DNA from: Onchocerca volvulus
Lineage: Eukaryota > Nematoda > Chromadorea > Rhabditida > Onchocercidae
NCBI GenBank assembly: GCA_000499405.2
Contig: HG738139.1
Coordinates: 7,650,616 to 7,714,615 of the forward strand
DNA: 64,000 nucleotides
Reading direction: 5' to 3'
A program made the position numbers and the translations under genes. Of the stretch, positions 52,501 through 64,000 are shown in pieces. Within the stretch, counting starts at the first letter, position 1. Each line of letters opens with the position of its first letter. The notes under the pieces were generated by a model, which was not told the origin of the DNA, searched no databases, and saw only the letters and a list, made by a program, of their open reading frames with translations.

Positions 52501-55500
52501 GTTGTCGATGTGCAAAGAGCTGTGCGTGATCTTACCAAAAATGCTGAAAAGGTTTTTTTGTGTCATTATGAAATTTAGGCTTTTTTTAATATCCGAGTTT
52601 CAAAGTATAAGAAATTTTGATGATTCTAAAAAGATCAAAATATAGTTCTGAATTAAATAAGTTATTTGTTACTGATTGTAGGTTATATCCATTTTGGGAC
52701 AGCCGGAGGGTTGTTCGAAAGCATGCATCAAAATTTTAGAAGTTGTAAGGAAAGAAATGGAAAAAGATAACACTATTGCGCAACAGTAAGATTTTTTTTT
52801 TTAAATATGCTTATTTCCTCATAATTTTTCTGAATTCATGAATAGATTTTGTATTGTTCAGGAGATTTCTTCGTTCAGTGATTGTCTTGTACTGTTTCAT
52901 ATATTAATCATTCGTTGGATTGTTGAATATACAATGTTCAGCCCTGATATCGAATTGAAAATCCGCGCTCATAATCAGCTGGTTGGACGTTTGATTGGTA
53001 GAGGAGGTGCAACAATCAAGAAAATTATGGAAGAGACTGGTGCTCATATTTATGTATCGAAGTTGGTTTTCATTTATCATTTGTAATTTTTGTGTTTTTA
53101 CATCTGCATCGTGAACGTTGCTTTCCCTTGCATCAAGATGACAAATTTAACTTTTTAAAGTTGTGCTGTCCATAACATCCTAACTGCATCTACAAAAATG
53201 ATATTAAAATTGAATTTTATTTTGATAGAACTGAATCTTCTCCTATGATCTAATTAATAAGATCTAATAGATCCAGTTGAGAAAAAGAAATTTCTGTCAC
53301 AGTAATTTAAGTGAACCGACCTTGGCACGTGATGCTTACACTTTGATGCCATCGTATGCTGCTTCGTCGTTATGTGGATCCGATATGTCGATGCACTTGG
53401 AACGAACAGTAACTGTGAAAGCTCCCACGATGAATGTTGTTTCTGCAGCGGAACAAAAAATAAGTCAGAAATTACGTCTAAGTTTTGAAGCCGATGTAAA
53501 CAGCCGGGTTAGTTTTAAATTTTAAGTGGGGTTTAGATCTTGGTGTTGTTTTATAAGAATCCATTTCTTCCAATCCATTTTTTAAACTACTGAAATTCCA
53601 AGTCTCTTTATGCTTACAAAATTTTGTAAATGTCGGTAATATTATATTTTTAATAGATTCTGTAAATATGGAATATTGAAATTTTCTATTCATGGCTTGT
53701 TCAGACTGTTTTTCCATCGAATTGTGAGATATTTTGTCAGTTCTAGCGTTATAGAAAATTTTTAGGTGACACAATACTTCTTGAATCTCTGAAAACTTTT
53801 CCGTTTTTTCTTGCAACTATTTTCTTTGTTTATTTCAGATGATGTTTTCAAGTACGGGTGCTGCAGCAACTATGCCTTTGATGACATCTGTGGGCGAGAC
53901 AGGTTATCTCAATACCGCTACCGGTGTTTCAACCGCTCAATATGTTCACAATACAGTTGGTACAACTGCAATTGGTACAGGCCAGCAGCAAGTTCGTACT
54001 GTTCACATGTGGGTACCAAATAATATGGTTGGTGCGCTTATTGGTACAAAGGTTAGCTATGCATTTGAAAACTTTATATAAAAGGAAGTCAGGAGCAGAA
54101 TGGTATATGAAAATTTTTTGAGAATGGGAAAGGCTTGAGATTTTTAGCGAAAATAATTTTTAAATTTGTGGAGGCTTAAATCAAGAAGCTATAAGTCATA
54201 TTTATTTTCTTAATATTTTGCCCTTTGTGCAGTTTATCTAACATATGTCTTTTTTGGTCTTTGCCATTCTATTCGACGCTATACAGTTCTCAATAATTGT
54301 CTAACTTTCATGTAAAGTTGGCCGTCAATGATCTTTTAGCGAAGAAAAACATAAACAACTGAAAAGACGTGTAGTTTCTCAAATTCATGAACTGATTGGT
54401 AATTTTCTTTAATAGTGTCTTTAGGGTGCTCACATTCGAAGTGCAATACGGCTAACAGGTGCACAACTCCGCATTGAAGGCAGCGGAACAAACAAAGACA
54501 AAAAGAATAGCAAAGGGGAAGGGAACAACGAAAAAATTGATAAGGTAGTTTTCGATAGTTTTACTTTAGTTTTTAGAAAATTTGTCGAACAAGTAAATTT
54601 TCAAAGAAATATTTAGGGATTTTAATGACACAAAAAACTAATCAATGTTATGTTTAGGAGAATTTGATTACGGGCGAATCGGGAAACAAAGATATGGTGG
54701 AAACAAATGAAAGGATTAATGAACAGGGTAAGGATGAAAATAACAGCGATGAAAAACAGAATGGGAAGAAAGAAGAGAATGCAGAAAAGGTCACAATGTT
54801 TATGGTTTATGTTTCTTTTTGTTTCTAGCTAGGTAATCAATAGAAATAATGATTTGATGAACTAAAATACTAAACGATTGGATAATGCTAGTCAAGTATA
54901 ATATATATCCTCTTTAAGCTTACTTTATTTTTCTTGAGATGTATAAATGTTGACCGAAATCATACATTTTATTAAATCGACATCAGGTTTTAGACAGTAT
55001 CACCAAAACTGTCAAAGGACAAAGATAAGGATATGCATGCCGAGGAACGTCTTGTAACGATTACTGGCAATGACCCTCAGCAATACAAAGTAATTCTTTA
55101 AGTTTCCAAAAAACTTAAATAAGATTTGCTAGAAATTTTGCGAAGATATAATAGAAGCATCAATGGATTCTGAAGTTTCACCAGATGTATTTTGTTCTGC
55201 TCGTTTGTGATATGTAGAACTGTAAATGTTAGTGAGAATTATGAGAAAATTTGCATGTTTATCAGAATAAAATTGGATTTTGAACCTCATCAATGCCCAG
55301 TGTGGTGTTTTTTCAGTGAAAATGAATACGATAGAAAAGGGGATTACATAAAACAAGATACAGTGTCATTATTATATACAACATACTTCGACCATCAGTT
55401 GTTTTTGTTGGCTTACTTTTAAAATCAGTATACTAGTGAAACTATTTTTCATTCCTGATTTTACTGTTACAGCTCATTCAAGAAAACATTTTAGGCACAA

Positions 55501-55941
55501 TTCTGGATATATCAGCGTATTGCTGAACAAAGTTGCCATTATATGGACGAAGTACGATTGTGTACTGAAATTTCTGTGCCGAACAAACTTGTTGGAAGAA
55601 TTATTGGAAAAGGAGGCCAAAATGTGAGTTCCTGAGTCTTGAATGAATCAAAATATCATACGAAAGTGGAAATTCAAATGCTAAAATAATTTCATAAAAT
55701 ATTTTAGGTTCGCGAGTTGCAGCGTATGACTGGAGCACAAGTAAAAATTCCGGATGATGCAGGTGATGATGAAACCCAAAAAGCAACAACTGTTCGTGTA
55801 CTCGGTAATTTTCAATCATCGCAAGCCGTACAAGCAAGGCTTGGTCAGCTGATCAGTGATTTTTCACAACGTTTAAATATTGGATCTGCCAATGGGCAAA
55901 ATACTTCCAACACTCAGGGCATCTGCAGAAGCTCAACATAG
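46549..55941 (+). CDS. imph-1: IMP/IGF2BP-type RNA-binding protein with four KH domains
   Basis: Cytoplasmic mRNA-binding protein of the IGF2BP/ZBP1/Imp family, controlling mRNA localisation, stability and translation. Exons: 46549-46645, 49806-49892, 50263-50504, 52396-52551, 52682-52785, 52942-53061, 53303-53507, 53839-54051, 54425-54544, 54658-54789, 54994-55089, 55495-55623, 55708-55941; 644 residues. The first 140 residues are Q/H/Y/S-rich with no RRM, as in Drosophila Imp and unlike vertebrates. All four GXXG loops are intact: KH1 IIGQGG, KH2 LIGRGG, KH3 LIGTKG, KH4 IIGKGG. Family blocks include DMPLRIVVDARYVGAIIG and the PEGC.KAC.KILE helix. KH3 carries a long charged insertion after its second strand. 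The stop TAG is directly followed by a donor, implying an intron in the 3' UTR. Start chosen from Met after a splice-like acceptor. Confidence 0.95.
46646..49805 (+). other. first intron of the IMP gene
   Basis: A 3.2-kb intron between two N-terminal low-complexity exons, A/T-rich with several T runs. No nested gene is supported. Confidence 0.6.
50808..51333 (+). repeat. left LTR-like direct repeat
   Basis: Shares ordered blocks with the right copy: ACAAAGAC, GTGATTCTTCATTA, TTGATCACTAG, CCAAAATCCGAA, GATCGGAGCATTTTG, TGGTCCAT, and the TTTTTCCGAC end. Confidence 0.75.
51496..51780 (+). repeat. degenerate tandem repeat (about 62-77 bp) inside the element
   Basis: Four units start at about 51496, 51571, 51648 and 51710, each with (G)GATCCATTTC(T/C)GG.CAAAC, a TGAGTGTA.TTGAT core and CCCGAATTATT. 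They fill most of the internal region between the LTR-like copies. Confidence 0.75.
51816..52295 (+). repeat. right LTR-like direct repeat
   Basis: Diverged second copy of 50808-51333. Its start has decayed from TGTCG to TAACA and its end reads CGACC, so the terminal inverted bases survive only in the left copy. Confidence 0.7.
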
Positions 55942-58900
55942 GTAATTTTTTAATGTAATTTTTCCAGTTAAATTTTGATTAGTTTGTATTTACTTGTTTT
56001 TTTTTTGCATTATTTTAATTTTTGAAATGCAGTTTACGTTTTGAAATTTTGGAGTTTCCAGTTTTAAACAAAGCTAAATTTTTTTATCCAAAAATAATTG
56101 TAATATGATGAAATATGAAGTTTAACCTATTAAGGATATTCAAGGTATTTGAAGATGTGTTTTGTGGTGCTAAGTTCATATTATAGCATCTAAACTTATC
56201 CGCGAATTCACTTTTTGTATTTAATATTTCGAAAAATAGGCTTATGGTCATCTTAAACTGAAAAGTTAAAAACAACTGATGTAGGAAAGTTAAGTTTTCT
56301 AGCCATCCGATTTAATTAGTGGAAGTGTAATATATTTTAACTACAGGTTCTTCACCGAGTCCTCAAAAATCACAGTGGCAATATACTGTTGAAGATTGCA
56401 AATTAAAACAATGTGCATTCTCAGCACTCTGAAAAATCAAAAAGATTAGTGTCAGGTTATTTGTTGGTGAATTGTTTTAATTTATGTGAAAATTTGATTT
56501 CTAATGAGAAATTTCTTTAATCCAGATGAAAAAATAGTCAAAGTGTGTATATGATAATGTATATACACCTTTTGACATTCCTGTAAATTTTTGCTGTGTC
56601 ATTATTATATTATCATTTAAAATTTTTAGATCCAAGGCAGCAGAATTTATCATTTTTTACTAAAATTTTAAATTAGAGAAAGTTTTTAGCTATTATTTTG
56701 AGATGGATTTTTCTTGTATTTTAATCATGGACAGTTTAATTGTAAACTGGATTGGAATAAATAGTTAGAAGTTGCTATCATAAATGATCTTCGTTCAATG
56801 ATAGATGCTTCTGTTGAATGTCCGGGCAGTTTTGACTTTCTGATTTCACTGATACTTTTATTGGTTATAATAATTAACAACAGTTCGATCTTTGAACCTG
56901 TGCTTGAATTCGTGATAGGTTTCTCTTCATATCTCTTCTTTCGATTCTCTGACGACTACTTTTTTTATTTCCTTTTGTAGAATTATCCTATATTTTGCTG
57001 CCTTGCATTTTTTAGCTGATATGAACGGCTTTTGTAAAGAAATTTGTTCCTTCTTTGTTGTGAATTTGTGGTTACTTAGGGAAAAGTAAAAAATTTTAAA
57101 ATTATTCGTGGGTTTTGAAGTTGTATGCAATTTTTGCAAGTGATAGATTGCTTTTATCGGTCTCTTGTTATTTTTGTGCTCAAGCACAGTTTGTTAGAAA
57201 TCATTCTGTGAGCCTTCAGTTGTCGCTGCTTTAGACGTTGGCTGTCTTGTTGTTCCATTCGTTCGTTATTAAGAGCTCCGAAACATCCAGAATGGAAATT
57301 GATATTATTTTTTAAATAATTGCATGTTGTTTTTATTTAAACTTTGTCTGATGAAAATTCAGAGTCACTATTTAATAGAAATTTGACGGAATGGGAAGTT
57401 GATGACTTTAAATTCTTAGTTTTTTTGAAAATCTTGAGAAAAATTATTGGGAACATTTTTTTATTTGGGTCTAACAAAATGGTTTATTGATTTCGTTTGT
57501 TTTGTTTTTCTTTTTGTTGTAGGGTATATTGATTTGCACGTGTATGTTTATAATGATTTGTTTTATTCTCTTGTTTGTTTGATAGGACAACGTTTTTGAT
57601 TTGAAGTTATTTGATCAAATTAAGCTGTCTTTTTTTGTATCCTGTAGAGTATGCATAATTTCGAAAAATATTGGTTCCGGAAATTTTTTGAATTTCTGTC
57701 ATTTTATGTAAATCTAAAATATTTAATCAAACGTTGTTCTTATTATTGCCATACGTATATGAATTATTCGTGTGTGTAATCGTGTGCAGAGCTAATAATC
57801 ATTCTTTTATTTTGATTTTTTAATTTCATTTTTAGTTGAAAATATTTATTGTCACCGCTTAATCATCTTATCCAATTATTATTTTCTTTCTGCTGCTACT
57901 GTTCTTTTTGAAACTCGTTTTGAACGTGTTCACCATTTCGCATTTGATTTATCCAGGTTTTCTATACACGTATGTTTGGACAATTATTACAGAGAAACAG
58001 TTCTTTCGCTATAATTTCTTGTCACCGTTGTATCTCGTTATTGGTTCCATCACTACGCAATGTCATTGTTGTTAATTGCTTAATGTGCGAACAGTCTGTT
58101 ATCACAGAAAAATCGAATATATGTAATATATTTCAGTTCGATAAATGAAACCAGCACAAATTTCGTCATTTTTGGCTCGATTTGAAACTTATGGAACTAT
58201 TCTAGTTTTTTGGATAGGGAAGCGTTTTTTCGGAACTTTTTTTTTATATTGGAGTGCTGGGAAAAAGTATATGTCTTTTCCTGTATCAAAGCAATTCACT
58301 TGATAATGGATTTATAGCTTATCCGCGACTGCGTAATTTCTTACGTCGTTTGCAATGTTTATTATTATAGCTTGAACTTTCCATTTTCTCATGGAACAGT
58401 CAGGAATTTTAAATTCATTTGTATCTTTTCAATTCTATCAAAATATATTCAGATCATTTATTTTTGAAATTATTATCAAATAGGGATCTTACCTATTCTT
58501 CGCTTATTTATATCTTAAAAAATAAAACCACAATTAATACAATCAAATGTGTAATTCATTTGGCACTTCACATTTTATTTTTTTAACTGTATTGTTCTTA
58601 ATAAAATATCCAAATTTTGTAGTCTTCTAATGAATGCTTTCTTGTCTTGTTACTTCTGCTCTTTATTTTTGAATTGTTAGCTTCTGCTGCCACGAATTAA
58701 ATATATTCTTGGATGTTTGGAAAGTATTTGCGAGCTCAACATCTAGATTGTATTAGGAGAGATTTCGGATCTTCTCTGCCTAACATATTTCGAAAGTAAA
58801 TGCATATTCATCGATAAATGAAGTATTCGTAATCTGATAGCATGTATGAAATGACATTCAGTAGTTAAAACATTCAGCTGAAAAAAAGTGTATTTTGAAA

Positions 58901-59640
58901 ATCGTACATTGTATTGTACGATATATTTGAAAAGAAAAGTTACAGTTCAAGTAAAATTGTTCAATTTTAATGTCTCTGAGGGCAAATACAAACAATAATT
59001 TGACTAACATTTTCGGAAAGTTCCGGCTCATTTCCATACTGCTTTTAAATTAATTACAAGCTACATATAAGTTTTCTTTAATTTTTTTCATCAGATTTAA
59101 AAAAAAAAAAAACTAATCAGGCACTTGATTTCTCAATGTATTTACTATAAGTTACACATAATTTTATTTAAGATTAAGTCACTAGGAGGGGGCTGTGTGA
59201 AAAAAAAAACCATAGAAATACTGTTGCATCAAATTTTCAAAAGAGATTACAGTCTGCATTCAAACAAATTTAGTACCATTAAATCTTTTACTCTGTGGAA
59301 GATAGCAAATCAAACAGAGGGGTTGTGCTATTAAGAACATGTCTTTTTTTCGAGATAACAATTGATAAGAAATTCAAACAGTTCATGAAGTTTAGAGTTT
59401 TATTTTCCAAGCTGAGAATAATACTTGGGTTTTTCCCAATTTTTTAGTTCTGAGCATTAGAATCTTTAGGCCCGGCTCTGGGATTTTAAATTCTTTATTA
59501 AATATTAAATGATTCCGAAGAGTCAATTTGTGCAACATTACCTTAGAATGATTTTTGAATTCTTCAAACTGAAATCCGAAATTGCTTTTAGGAGGCTCGA
59601 TGCGGTGATTTTTGATGATTGTATTCCGTTTTGAAATTCT
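55942..59640. other. IMP 3' region and spacer
   Basis: Begins with a probable 3'-UTR intron (donor 55942, acceptor ending at 56346). An AATAAA at 56756-56761 may end the IMP mRNA. The remaining roughly 2.9 kb is T-rich on the plus strand and shows no coding pattern on either strand. It should include the promoter of the saposin-type gene. Confidence 0.6.
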
Positions 59641-59649
59641 TTTTTACAG
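59641..59649 (+). promoter_or_regulatory. probable trans-splice acceptor of the saposin-type gene
   Basis: TTTTTACAG ends two bases before the ATG at 59652. Confidence 0.6.
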
Positions 59650-59651
59650 TG

Positions 59652-61063
59652 ATGTTTTATTGGTTTTTACTCAGTCTTTGTGTTCGTGTCCCATTTGTTG
59701 GAAGTATGACTAACATCTCTGATTTTCGACAGCTAAATAGTAATTCAGTAGAACTTCATGAAACAGAGATTATTGTTGAAAATCGTTTGTCATCAGTGAA
59801 CAAATTTGACAAATGCAAAGTATGCGTGGTTTTTTTGGAAGATTTAAAAATGATCATCAATGGAACAGCGTCATCTCCAATTGCTAGCCAGGTATAGTAA
59901 CATCAGATTTCAAAATACAGGGAAATCAAGGATTTCGAGATTCGTTAAAAGATTTCAGCGAAGATTTAGACAAATCAAAGTTTTGTAAAAGTCTGTGTGC
60001 TCCATGCGAGCTCGGCAGTCAAGAATATTTTAGCGAAAATCATACGGGAAAATTCTATCCAACTAAGTGAAATTATTGTACTGAATCGATTATCAGAAAA
60101 GGGAAGCTGCATGAGCTTAACATCTTGAATACCCAGTTGACACACCTCCGTTGCATCTTTATTGAATTAAAATTTTATGATTGAACCTTGACCTTAAATC
60201 CTGAAATCTAACAAGTACAGATAACTTCAGCAGTATCTCACAGAAAAACATATCAGAATAAGCAGCAGCAGCTTCTGCTTTTTCAATTTGTTGAAAGAAT
60301 CGATATTGCGATCCATAAGCATCTATTGCTTCGTGCCTAACGTTCAGATCACAATGATAATTTGTCAAACCAATATGATCTCCGTAAATTCCGAAATCTG
60401 CTGAAAATTTGCCAACAAAAGAATTCCAGATTGAAATGGAATTTTGTAATTTAAGTAACATTCTTGGAAAAATCACTGCTCGATTCAGATATTTGAAACT
60501 TACCATAAATCACCAATATATAGGAAAGGCACTCTATTTTCTTCTTGAATATATTTGAAAGAATTTGTAAGTGAAAACATATGCTCCAGTCATTCAATTC
60601 ATTTGCCCTTCTAGAAAGAAGCAATTACTGTTGAAAACGATTATTTGTAATAGAAAGTTTGCAAAAGTGAATATTTCCAATCCATTCATTCATTTATTCA
60701 GTTCTAGTAATTTACCTTTATCCAATAACATATAAAACTCGAAGCTTCCACAAATTCATTTCTCGATCTTACAGAATCTGCTGTTTGGTGAATTGTGTGA
60801 TATTTCTTGAAAATAATGACAGATCGGTTAATTGAGAGTTTAATATATTTAAGATTATTTAATTGATTCTATTATTTAATTCTACTCGTTATTCAGCAAT
60901 AATTTAGATTATGGTGGAGCGATGCGAAGATAAACTTGGCGACAAAATTATTTTCGAACCCGTTTGCGAACTTATTTTACGTGAATTGGTTCGTGTCATG
61001 CACTGGATTAATAGTTTAATTCATCCCGACAATATATGCAATAAATTACATGTTTGCGCCTAA
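59652..61063 (+). CDS. small secreted saposin-B domain protein
   Basis: Two exons, 59652-59891 and 60908-61063, joined in phase 0, give 131 residues. Residues 1-18 (MFYWFLLSLCVRVPFVGS) look like a signal peptide. After a variable spacer the saposin-B six-cysteine pattern is complete: CKVC, ERC, EPVC, then IC.....C in ICNKLHVC near the C-terminus, with amphipathic helices between. Saposin-B proteins bind or disturb lipid membranes; in nematodes many are gut or excretory antimicrobial peptides (caenopores), but the role here is not shown by the sequence. The ATG is preferred over an upstream TTG because it directly follows a splice-leader-like acceptor and opens with the signal peptide. There is an NGT glycosylation site before the intron. 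The stop TAA directly follows the last Cys and one Ala. Confidence 0.85.
60159..60400 (-). CDS. possible minus-strand exon nested in the saposin gene intron
   Basis: After a TTTTCAG acceptor, 79 codons stay open to TAA (DFGIYGDHIGLTNYHCDLNV..., then QYRFFQQIEKAEAAAAYSDM). Amino-acid composition is mixed and not A/T-driven, which is unusual for chance here. An AATAAA overlaps the stop. I do not recognise the protein. Upstream minus-strand stretches at 60507-60570 and 61443-61545 also look exon-like, but I could not join them in phase. It may be the last exon of an unknown gene, or chance. Confidence 0.32.
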
Positions 61064-62726
61064 TAAGCGCTAAAGTTCTTCAGTTTTAAATTATAGATTT
61101 TCCTTTTTATTCAGTAAATGATTTTGAAGTATGTCTTTATACTGTTGATAACGGTATCGTTTGAGATATATGAAATTAATGTTTGGTGAGCAAATCATCA
61201 GTCCAGGAATTATTTTAAAGGAATAACTGCTTGATATGATAAAACCAAGTACTGCGTATTTCATATTTGATGACTTGTTAGAAGATTGTCGAGAAAAGCA
61301 GAAGTGCTTCTTCAGTGGAAAACAAATTCAAAAGATTTTAACTTCTTTCATTTCAATCTGAATTTTTATTTGAAAATGATAATACGGCATGATTTACTCT
61401 CAAGTTCATAATGATTCGTCGAATGCTCTTCATATTTTTCACCATATCTTATAATTTTCGAGATTTCCCATATCAACTGCTTGTTGAACTATCTCCTCTG
61501 TAATAGATGGATTTAAGCATTTTTTACAAAATTGAAATTCCAGAACTCAAATGCCTAAAAAATTTTTGTAAAGAAGATAAGGCATCAGTGCAGTAGGGAT
61601 AATCGGAATTGAAATACAGCAAATGATGTTATTGCAGTCAGTTAAGCGAAATAAGTTAAAAAAAAAAAAAAAAAGATCTCTGACCAATGAAAAGCACAAT
61701 ATGACCATGGAAGAAGATAAGATAATTGATGCGTAGTAATTTCCATTATTTTTATTGAGTTATCAATGATCTGATGCCACAAATTATTTATTATGCATCA
61801 TTTAATACTTTCGATTTCCCATAATATTACACAAGTTGACAATAACCACTTTCACAAATATTACGGAAATATCTTTCAAAGAGGACTTCATCGATAGGCG
61901 GTACAAAACTCTTCCAAGAAATGATATGATAATATTAAAATGGCTGGTTGTGTTCAAATAAGCCACAAGCTTATTTTTGCATACTCATTTTGATAAAATA
62001 ATTAATTGATTCTTATTTTACCAGAATTTAACTGAATACTATAGATATAAATTTTAATGCAATGGTTATCTGCCAAATTTGTTATGCAAATACCTTTTCC
62101 TGAAATTACGAATAAACTATGCCAAATTTTATTTTTCTGAACAGAAAGCATGAATTGTGTAACGAAATAAAAATTACTAAGAAGAAAAAATACTTTTTGA
62201 TCAGTGAAATAAATGAATATATTTTTCAAGTATGATAATTAATTAAAACTTTTCAAGATGAGTAATGCAGTTGCTGACTGTAAAAATTGCAATTTAAATT
62301 CCATTCTATAGAAGAAATGCAATAAATTGAATTCCTTGCGAGATATTTTTTGGTGCACAGCTTTCGTAAGTGATTGGTTTTTTGCAAACTTAATACATAG
62401 ATCAAAAATTGGTCTTTAAAATAAACATTTGTGGGTAATTAATTAGTGCTATCAAATTTTTTTCGAGGCGATTAGCTCGTCCAAATTATACATAAGATCG
62501 AATATTTACAATTGATAACTGATAAGTTGGGAATGTTAATACTGTTTGCTATTGAAAGTGAGGAGTGTTATCGAAAAAATGAAGTGAAATATACAGAACG
62601 ATAACACACTCTCCAAAAAGCTCACAATATGAAGTAATGGAAGGATGATTCCATTGATTCACTGAAGCAGCGAATGAATGAAGGAATCTGATCAAGTTTA
62701 CTTGAGATTCATCTGCATGGTATCTG
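61064..62726. other. intergenic region between saposin-type gene and right-edge gene
   Basis: Holds the 3' ends of two convergent genes. It includes an exon-like minus-strand stretch at 61443-61545 (see findings) and an A tract near 61660. No other supported gene. Confidence 0.5.
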
Positions 62727-63730
62727 CTAGTTGAGAATCAGAATGTTGAATTCGGACCACCATTCCTTTACATGAGCATCATCCTCACCAATTGAGGAAG
62801 ATGTCCATGTAAAGGGACTGCTGGCAAGTTTACCGGTAAATGATACCGCATCTGAAAGATAATGAAAATGATGATAGAGATAATGAAAGAAGTATTTATG
62901 TGACATAATGGCAAGCAATCTTGGGCGAATCACCAAATTAAATTAAGATGAGACATATGAAAGCAAAAATAGGAAATGCTCGCCTTACATCTGCAATAGT
63001 TTGACTGAAAAATTGCTGTAATTAATACAATTCTTTTTTGAATCAATCGATCGAAACACTTAAGATATTCCGGAAGAATCTTTTCAAGATGACAACTGCA
63101 GTGAGAATTTTAACGAAACAATTGTACTCAATTCTCATCTTTGAAAATTACCCATATCATGATGGAAAATTTTGAATCAATAAGAAAATAGGAATAACAG
63201 ATTAAAAAATAACAAAATAGTATAGAAAAGAAGTGATTCAATATTACCGTTGAATTCATTAACAGCGAGAAGAGCAGATTCTGCAGAATATCTCCGATCA
63301 GCAAAATTGACGACATCGTTGTTGACATTCTCTTCATTCCATTCTTCAACGTTAGGTAATAGTTCGTTATTTGGCAACTGAAAATAGCACTCATTTTTGT
63401 GATTCCTTTCTACATGAATCTCAAATCATACATTGCAGTGGAATTTAAGCACTTCCTAAGAATCAATCGAAACATGAAGTTTCTTCTTTATCCGTCCATC
63501 AGTTCACTTTCCTACAAGGGGAATTAGATAAATATCATACGTACATTAACTTGAACACCTTTGATTGATTTCTTCTCCTCCCGAGTAATCGGTATATTCT
63601 TTTCAGCGGCCAACAAAGACTTGACGCCCTTCTCTTCACGACAATTTGTCCGATCCACCGACTGGACACTATGTACTCCTCGTAATCGCCCGCTGGTACT
63701 TCCGGTAAAAATAAATTTTTTTGCAGCTTC
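62727..63730 (-). CDS. unrecognised protein, 3' part, running off the right edge
   Basis: Exons in transcript order: 63730-63545 (62 codons), 63377-63248, 62851-62727; phases 0 and 1 join cleanly and end at TAG. The readable 146 residues start EAAKKFIFTGSTSGRLRG. A K/E-rich stretch follows (ITREEKKSIKGVQVN), then an acidic Asn-rich part (LPNNELLPNVEEWNEENVNN). After ALLAVNEFND comes an aromatic tail (SFTGKLASSPFTWTSS ... VKEWWSEFN). No signal peptide, membrane segment or enzyme motif is visible. The first listed exon is also open in another frame, but only the chosen frame fits the splice phases. The 5' end lies outside the window. I cannot name the family. Confidence 0.6.
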
Positions 63731-63856
63731 CTAAAATTGGAATTCATGAAAAATCTGCAATAGTTTCATCAATAATATAATAAAAATGAATAGTTGTAGG
63801 AAAAGTATCTATCACCTGTCAATAATCCTCACTAATTCATTCATAAACTTGATGAA

Positions 63857-63875
63857 AGGTAGATCGAATCTACCT
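63857..63875. other. perfect short hairpin
   Basis: AGGTAGAT-CGA-ATCTACCT: an 8-bp inverted repeat around a 3-base loop, upstream of the last exons of the right-edge gene. It may be an intronic palindrome of no function. Confidence 0.6.
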
Positions 63876-64000
63876 AGACATGCTATGTGTTGTTCTGGCA
63901 GTGGTATATTTTGCTTTTGCACAATATATTATACTTCATTTACAAGTAGCAAAGAGAGATATTTCAAATTAGAATTCAATAAATAAGAAAATGAAACAAT

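Noticed and set aside
54983..54993. Acceptor CATCAG at about 54986 for the IMP exon
   Set aside because: It leads to a stop in phase; the next AG (GGTTTTAG|ACA) keeps the frame into the LVTITG strand.

Overview
The window looks like nuclear DNA of a nematode, most likely a clade III or filarial-type worm. It is strongly A/T-rich and every recognisable gene is cut by many introns with gt...(t)ttcag borders. Several start codons sit 2 to 30 bases after an orphan splice acceptor, as expected for spliced-leader trans-splicing. One gene encodes a nematode transthyretin-like secreted protein. I see no tRNA, rRNA, CRISPR array, bacterial insertion or virus-like gene. The species cannot be fixed from the sequence alone.

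Layout, left to right. (1) 291-4264, + strand: 3' part of CDC16/APC6 (emb-27 type), a TPR subunit of the anaphase-promoting complex. (2) 5601-9160, +: complete mitochondrial trifunctional protein beta subunit (HADHB thiolase), with one GC-AG intron. (3) 9161-17624: long spacer with no gene I can support. (4) 17625-36746, +: CLASP, a microtubule-stabilising TOG-domain protein. I could read it as 30 exons (about 1263 residues), with an odd alternative exon at 21506-21645. (5) 37893-39041, -: transthyretin-like secreted protein, convergent with CLASP. (6) 42498-43799 (perhaps to 45148), -: protein with about four membrane segments, family not recognised. (7) 46549-55941, +: IMP/IGF2BP-type RNA-binding protein with four KH domains and no RRM. 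Its intron 3 carries a small LTR-retrotransposon-like element. (8) 59652-61063, +: small secreted saposin-B protein, with a possible minus-strand exon nested in its intron. (9) 62727-63730, -: 3' end of an unrecognised gene that runs off the right edge.

The genes are unrelated housekeeping genes (cell cycle, fatty-acid oxidation, microtubules, mRNA control) and secreted or membrane proteins. Spacing is 1 kb or more and strands are mixed, so there is no sign of an operon or of one shared system. The most unusual features are the CLASP exon that could separate TOG1 from the rest of the protein, the LTR-like miniature element, a long charged insertion inside KH3 of the IMP protein, and a partial exon copy inside a CLASP intron. 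Exon borders were read by eye from splice signals, reading phase and remembered family alignments. No search was run.
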